From: Gloeopeniophorella convolvens
Taxonomy: Eukaryota; Basidiomycota; Agaricomycetes; Russulales
Assembly (NCBI GenBank): GCA_022496205.1
Contig: WTXD01000351.1
Coordinates: 1-11,691 of the forward strand
DNA length: 11,691 nt
Direction of reading: 5' to 3'
Below, piece by piece: positions 8,345 through 11,691 of this stretch (position 1 is the stretch's first letter; the number at the start of each line of letters is the position of its first letter). The translations under genes were made by a program, and so were the position numbers. A model generated the notes under the pieces. The model did not search any database, was not told the DNA's origin, and saw only the letters and a list, made by a program, of their open reading frames with translations.

Positions 8345-8602
8345 GGCGATGAGAGTGGGGTTTCGGCGTATCATTTTTGGGACGGAGGAGGGGCCGAGCG
8401 TGCTAACTTGGTGTTTGGGTGTGCTAGAGGCTGGTCACGGCCACGGTTCACCGCAGTGGCTGCTTTCGAATGGCTGCGCCGCAGTTGCCAAATAGGGATC
8501 AACAGGGCAGCAGCGGCCGCGGCCCAGTCACTGCAAACGCAACCCTTCCTCCACGTATAACCCAGTCTACGCTTCTTCGCTCTATCTCTCTCTTCGCCCA
8601 CC
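8345..8602. promoter_or_regulatory. Intergenic region between divergent minus-strand frame and PRA1
   Basis: This 258 bp lies upstream of both PRA1 (+) and the minus-strand frame, so it could be a shared promoter. The 35 bp before the PRA1 ATG are CT-rich (CTTCTTCGCTCTATCTCTCT) and the start context CCACCATGG matches a strong eukaryotic initiation context. A GC palindrome GGCCGCGGCC overlaps a GCGGCCGC at about 8513-8524. No TATA box is obvious. Confidence 0.45.
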
Positions 8603-9512
8603 ATGGAAACCGCAATGCGCGCCGTCGACACTATCAAGTCCTTCCGGGTGCGTTTGGGCCCAACAGTGCGGTCGGGGCCCGCTGACCATCAGGATGTCGT
8701 ATCTGGAAACGTGTGCAGGAAACCCGCCTCAGCGCGCTGCGCCCCCCGTCCGAGTTCTTCGACGCCAACCGCCTCTCGCGGCCCGCCGACCTCAACACGG
8801 CCGTCTCGGCACGTCGCGCCCCCTCTAAATGTCTCTCCTGCGCCGCGCGCGCGGCCACTGACCGTGGCGTGCATTGAATAGCGGATATCGTACAACACGC
8901 GCTACTTTTCCGGTGCGTAGCTGCAGATAACGGCCTCGCGCCAGCGCCTGCGCCCGCCTCGCGGCTGACCGTGCTCCCACGCCCAGGCAACTACGGACTC
9001 ATCGTCGCCGTGCTCGCCGTGTACGCGCTGTGAGTGCCGTGCGTGCGCCGACATGCCGCTGCGAGCTTAATTTGCGCTCGCAGGCTCACGAACCCGCTGC
9101 TGCTCATCTCGCTCGGGTTCCTCATTGGCGGATTTGCGGCAATTAACAAGTGGGGTACGTATCGTATCGATGCCCCTTCCCCGCACGCGCACGCGGCTGA
9201 CCACCCATTCGTTTATCTATTCATTTCGCTGTGCTTCTCTCGCCTTGTTTCGTTGCCGGTGCTGCCGTTTGTGTTGGTGGATTTGACGTGCGTGCAGCGC
9301 CCGAGCCGTTGCAGGTCGGCGAGCACGTCGTGACGCAGAAGTCGCTCTACACGGGCCTCTTCGTGATCGGGCTCCCGCTGCTGTGGTGGTCGTCCCCGCT
9401 CGGCACGTTCTTCTGGCTCGTCGGCGCGTCGGGCGTGCTCATCCTCGCGCACGCGAGCGTCATCGAGCCCGGCGTCGAGAGCGAGTACGCGGGCGTGCAG
9501 GACAGCGTGTAG
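8603..9512 (+). CDS. YIP3: PRA1/Yip3-family (prenylated Rab acceptor) membrane protein, complete, 6 exons
   Basis: PRA1/Yip3 proteins sit in ER, Golgi and endosomal membranes, bind prenylated Rab GTPases and help place Rabs on membranes and sort vesicle cargo. Exons: 8603-8647, 8719-8808, 8882-8912, 8987-9029, 9084-9154, 9298-9512, giving 164 residues, typical for the family. The N-terminal cytosolic part contains RPPSEFFDANRLSRPADLN and RISYNTRYFSGNYG, hallmarks of the family. Two hydrophobic hairpins follow, at about 57-90 and 110-147, separated by a polar loop with APEPLQVGEHVVTQKSLYTG. The tail is short and acidic and ends DSV. The start is fixed by the conserved N-terminus and a good context (CCACCATGG). 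Four introns are GT-AG. Intron 2 (8809-8881) has a GC donor. The symbol follows the yeast name; exact orthology among PRA1 paralogues was not tested. Confidence 0.93.
8809..8881 (+). other. GC-AG intron 2 of PRA1/Yip3 (donor GCACGT)
   Basis: The exon ending DLNTAVS (TCG at 8806-8808) must join RISYNTRY, which starts with CGG at 8882, in phase 0. The first intron bases are GCACGT and the last are GAATAG, with CTGAC branch-like sequence near 8861. The nearest GT (8813) would leave the wrong phase for every AG in range, so a GC donor is the only solution I found. A single C-to-T change would give the canonical GTACGT. Confidence 0.8.
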
Positions 9513-9522
9513 CCGTAGCTTC

Positions 9523-9528
9523 AATAAA
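9523..9528 (+). terminator. Polyadenylation signal AATAAA of PRA1/Yip3
   Basis: A perfect AATAAA lies 11 bp after the PRA1 stop codon. It is close to the stop, but a compact 3' UTR is common in fungi. Cleavage would be expected some 10-30 bp further on. Confidence 0.5.
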
Positions 9529-10886
9529 CCCCGCCCTCCCCCCACTGAACACGAGCCCGCGCCTATATCAGATGCCGTCTGTTTATCTAATATACCGCGT
9601 CGTCTCCGTCCGTGCCCAATAGAAACCCCCCCCCCTCCCCACCCCCATGCTCCCCGCTCGGTCCGCGCACGAGTCCGCGCTATTTGGCGCGCGGGACCTC
9701 GTCGGCCGCACACGCACACGGGCGCTGACACTGTCGGCACGGCCGTGACTCCGCAAAGCTCCGGCGACCAAAAGCTTATCTGACAAATCAAGCTCCGCCA
9801 CGCGGCCCGGCGGCGGCACCTACGTACCTGCGCACTACACACCCTCGCCGAGGCGCAGCGCAACGCACGCATCTGCACGATTATCAGCTGCGCCACCGCG
9901 CGTCACCAGTCCAAAGTTCTTGCGGTTCGCAGTCCCCCGCGGGTACTGTACGTGCTTCCTGGGCCGCCGCGGCGGACAGCTGGGCGGTTAATCGTTGCGC
10001 TTCGCCGCGGGCCGGGCTATTCTATTATGTGTTGCGGCGCGGGCGGGCGCGGGCAGCGCGGGTGCGAGGCTGCGCTGCGAACGGAGGGGGCGACGGCACA
10101 GTGACGTTTCGATGCGGGGGGACGCCGGCGGCTGAACGATGACTCGACCGTGTCCCGACCCGAGGCGAGGCCGCGGGGAAGCGCATCATCCATGTCCATG
10201 TCTACTGAGTTGTGCATGCTGGACGAGCCAATCCCGCGCGACCGACTCAAGTATCAAGCTCGCATCGTTTCGCGTGCGTCATAGGTACATACAGCGTCCC
10301 CAGCGGTGCCAGCAGTCGCCTTCTCCAAAACTGTGTTGCGCGCTAGCTGTGCGACGCCCTCGCGCGCAATGATTGGCATCTGCAGCACCTGCGTTTTGAG
10401 TTCAGGTCTTCGGGCGTTCGACGTTCACGCGCGGCGACGAGTTCGGGACAACGATGATGCATTGCATACACACGCACTGCATGCTACGCCCCGCCGGGCC
10501 ATGCAACCAGATACGTACAGGGTATCGACATTAGAAAGCTGCAACCGCGTGCACACTTTTTCGTAGGCTACTGCTGCCGCCAGTTGCCATGCCTAGTACA
10601 TAAAGCTTATGTAGGCATACTCATCCATAATACACGTGTGATGTAAGTGGTCTCGATACAATAACATCCGCCCTCGGGCCCAAACACAGAATAGGCGGGA
10701 ACCGATGATGGAAAGAAAAATGGAAAATAATGGCGGACTGAAGGGGGAACTGAATGGCGTTGAAGCGAGAGCGTGAGAGAACAGCTATAGTGGGGGAAGG
10801 GGATGGGGGCCTGAAATGATAAAGATATCGGAACGTGGGATGCCAATCAATGCGATGCATGCGAGCGCGTCACGGCGCAGGGTTGC

Positions 10887-10916
10887 TGACCATGGTCACC
10901 AGTCACTGGTCACCAG
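10887..10916. repeat. Nested palindromes and direct repeat just downstream of ERT1
   Basis: TGACCATGGTCA (10887-10898) is a perfect 12-bp palindrome. It runs into ACCAGT-C-ACTGGT (10898-10910), a 6-bp inverted repeat around one base. GGTCACCAG occurs twice, at 10894-10902 and 10908-10916. The cluster begins 30 bp after the ERT1 stop codon in the direction of that gene, so it would lie in its 3' UTR. Confidence 0.8.
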
Positions 10917-10946
10917 GTCGCAAGGGAAGTGACGTCGGGCGGCAGC

Positions 10947-11639
10947 CTAGAGCAATGGGAGCCATTGACCTGTGAAGGGGGGCAGATGATCAGCAGCACG
11001 ATCAAGGGCATGCAAAAGAAACGCGCAGGCTCGCGTACCTATGACTAGACTTGGAAGGTCAAAAAGATCGCGGCGGATGTGGAAGCAGAACGTCGCAGGC
11101 ACGGGGGTGCCGTTTGGTTTCAACAGTACACAATGGGAGTATACGGACTGAGCCGTGTTCTCGAATGCGTGAGTGGCAAAGTTCTCCCAGTACTCCACAG
11201 CCGACTGGTTCTCGAAGAGCTAAGGAAAAGGAGACCGGAGCAAGGTCAGCATGTCCGTCTGGAGATAGTCGGGAAGGCAGAAGGCGATGCTCACCTCCCA
11301 GATGTACTTCCTTGAGCCCAACAGCTCCTCCTTGGTCCATTCGGTAAGCATGCAAAATTCTGGGCCGACGAGGCAAATTTCCCCCGTTCTCCGCCAGACG
11401 ACTGTGGGGGTGCCGCTGTACGAGATGAGCTTGTTGAGTTCCTGCAGGGTGGACATACACGTGATCAGTCGAGGTGCAGCCTCGATGATGATACAGTATC
11501 GCTTACAATGACTGATCGCTGCACGCATTTTTCGACAAAAATCTCGTCCTCCTCGGTAAGAGGCATCTGCAGCGCAATGAGTGATGGCCGGAAGATGGCC
11601 AACGCTCGCACAATGCGGAGGATGTCATTCTTCTCAAAC
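10947..11639 (-). CDS. ERT1: Transcription activator of gluconeogenesis ERT1/Rds2, C-terminal part (truncated by window edge)
   Basis: ERT1 (yeast relative Rds2) is a nuclear Zn2Cys6 regulator that activates gluconeogenic genes on non-fermentable carbon. Visible exons, in order of transcription: 11639-11507, 11441-11295, 11219-11039, 10969-10947, joined by GT-AG introns of 65, 75 and 69 bp. A CAG acceptor at 11642-11640 shows that another intron crosses the right edge. The 160 visible residues include RFEKNDILRIVRALAIF and MPLTEEDEIFVEKC. They then cover the PAS domain that marks this family: ISYSGTPTVVWRRTGEICL, GPEFCMLTEWTKEELLG, VEYWENFATHAFENT, HCVLLKPNGTPVPATF. The protein ends QWLPLL. 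The N-terminal zinc cluster lies outside the window, so DNA binding cannot be checked. Conservation is strong and no frameshift is seen. It converges with PRA1. Confidence 0.92.
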
Positions 11640-11691
11640 CTGGACGTAATGCCTCAGTGCGTCGGTTCGTAAGAGAAGGGGGCAATGTGAT

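Larger units (their letters stand above)
9513..10946. other. Gene-poor convergent intergenic region
   Basis: This 1.4 kb separates the 3' ends of PRA1 (+) and ERT1 (-). It has a run of ten C at 9626-9635 followed by more C-rich sequence to 9646, then very GC-rich, CpG-rich DNA to about 10140, then less GC-rich DNA that probably includes the ERT1 3' UTR (about 10600-10946). A GATA-type site (TTATCTG, AGATAA on the other strand) is near 9777. One 30-codon plus frame (ATG at 10192, TAG at 10282-10284) has coding-like codon use (ELCMLDEPIPRDRLKYQ) but no recognised family or partner exon. Confidence 0.45.

Noticed and set aside
9213..9896. 227-codon minus frame opposite PRA1
   Set aside because: It is the antisense shadow of the conserved PRA1 last exon and continues into non-coding GC-rich sequence.
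1..11691. CRISPR array, prokaryotic operon or phage content
   Set aside because: There are no regularly spaced repeats, no ribosome binding sites, and all recognised genes are interrupted by spliceosomal introns.

Overview
The window looks like nuclear DNA of a filamentous basidiomycete, probably an Agaricomycete and possibly a polypore. The genes are split by many short introns (about 48-143 bp) with CTNAY-like branch points. The DNA is GC-rich with pyrimidine-rich tracts before starts. The three recognisable proteins (PEX5, PRA1/Yip3, ERT1/Rds2) read most like fungal, specifically basidiomycete, versions. The clade is inferred from memory of the families, not from a search.

Positions 1-5015 hold no gene I can name. 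The first 310 bp carry an imperfect tandem duplication followed by a CT-rich tract. A very GC-rich island (about 370-1800) contains open frames with coding-like codon pattern on both strands, one of them starting like a mitochondrial presequence. From 1800 to 4700 there are only short, unrecognised open frames. Positions 4640-5015 are the upstream region of PEX5.

Positions 5016-7763 (+) encode a complete PEX5, the cycling receptor for peroxisomal matrix proteins with a PTS1 signal, in 11 exons (704 residues in the preferred model). Then come a short unidentified minus-strand frame (8144-8344) and, from 8603 to 9512 (+), a complete six-exon PRA1/Yip3-family membrane protein of 164 residues. 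A 1.4 kb gene-poor stretch separates it from the convergent gene at 10947-11639 (-), the C-terminal four exons of ERT1/Rds2, a PAS-containing transcription activator of gluconeogenesis that runs off the right edge.

PEX5 (import of beta-oxidation and glyoxylate-cycle enzymes) and ERT1 (gluconeogenesis) both serve growth on non-sugar carbon, so their closeness is suggestive, but one window cannot show that they form a functional cluster. The most concrete oddity is that two genes each appear to use a GC-AG intron with nearly the same donor (GCACGC and GCACGT). I found no convincing new biological system.
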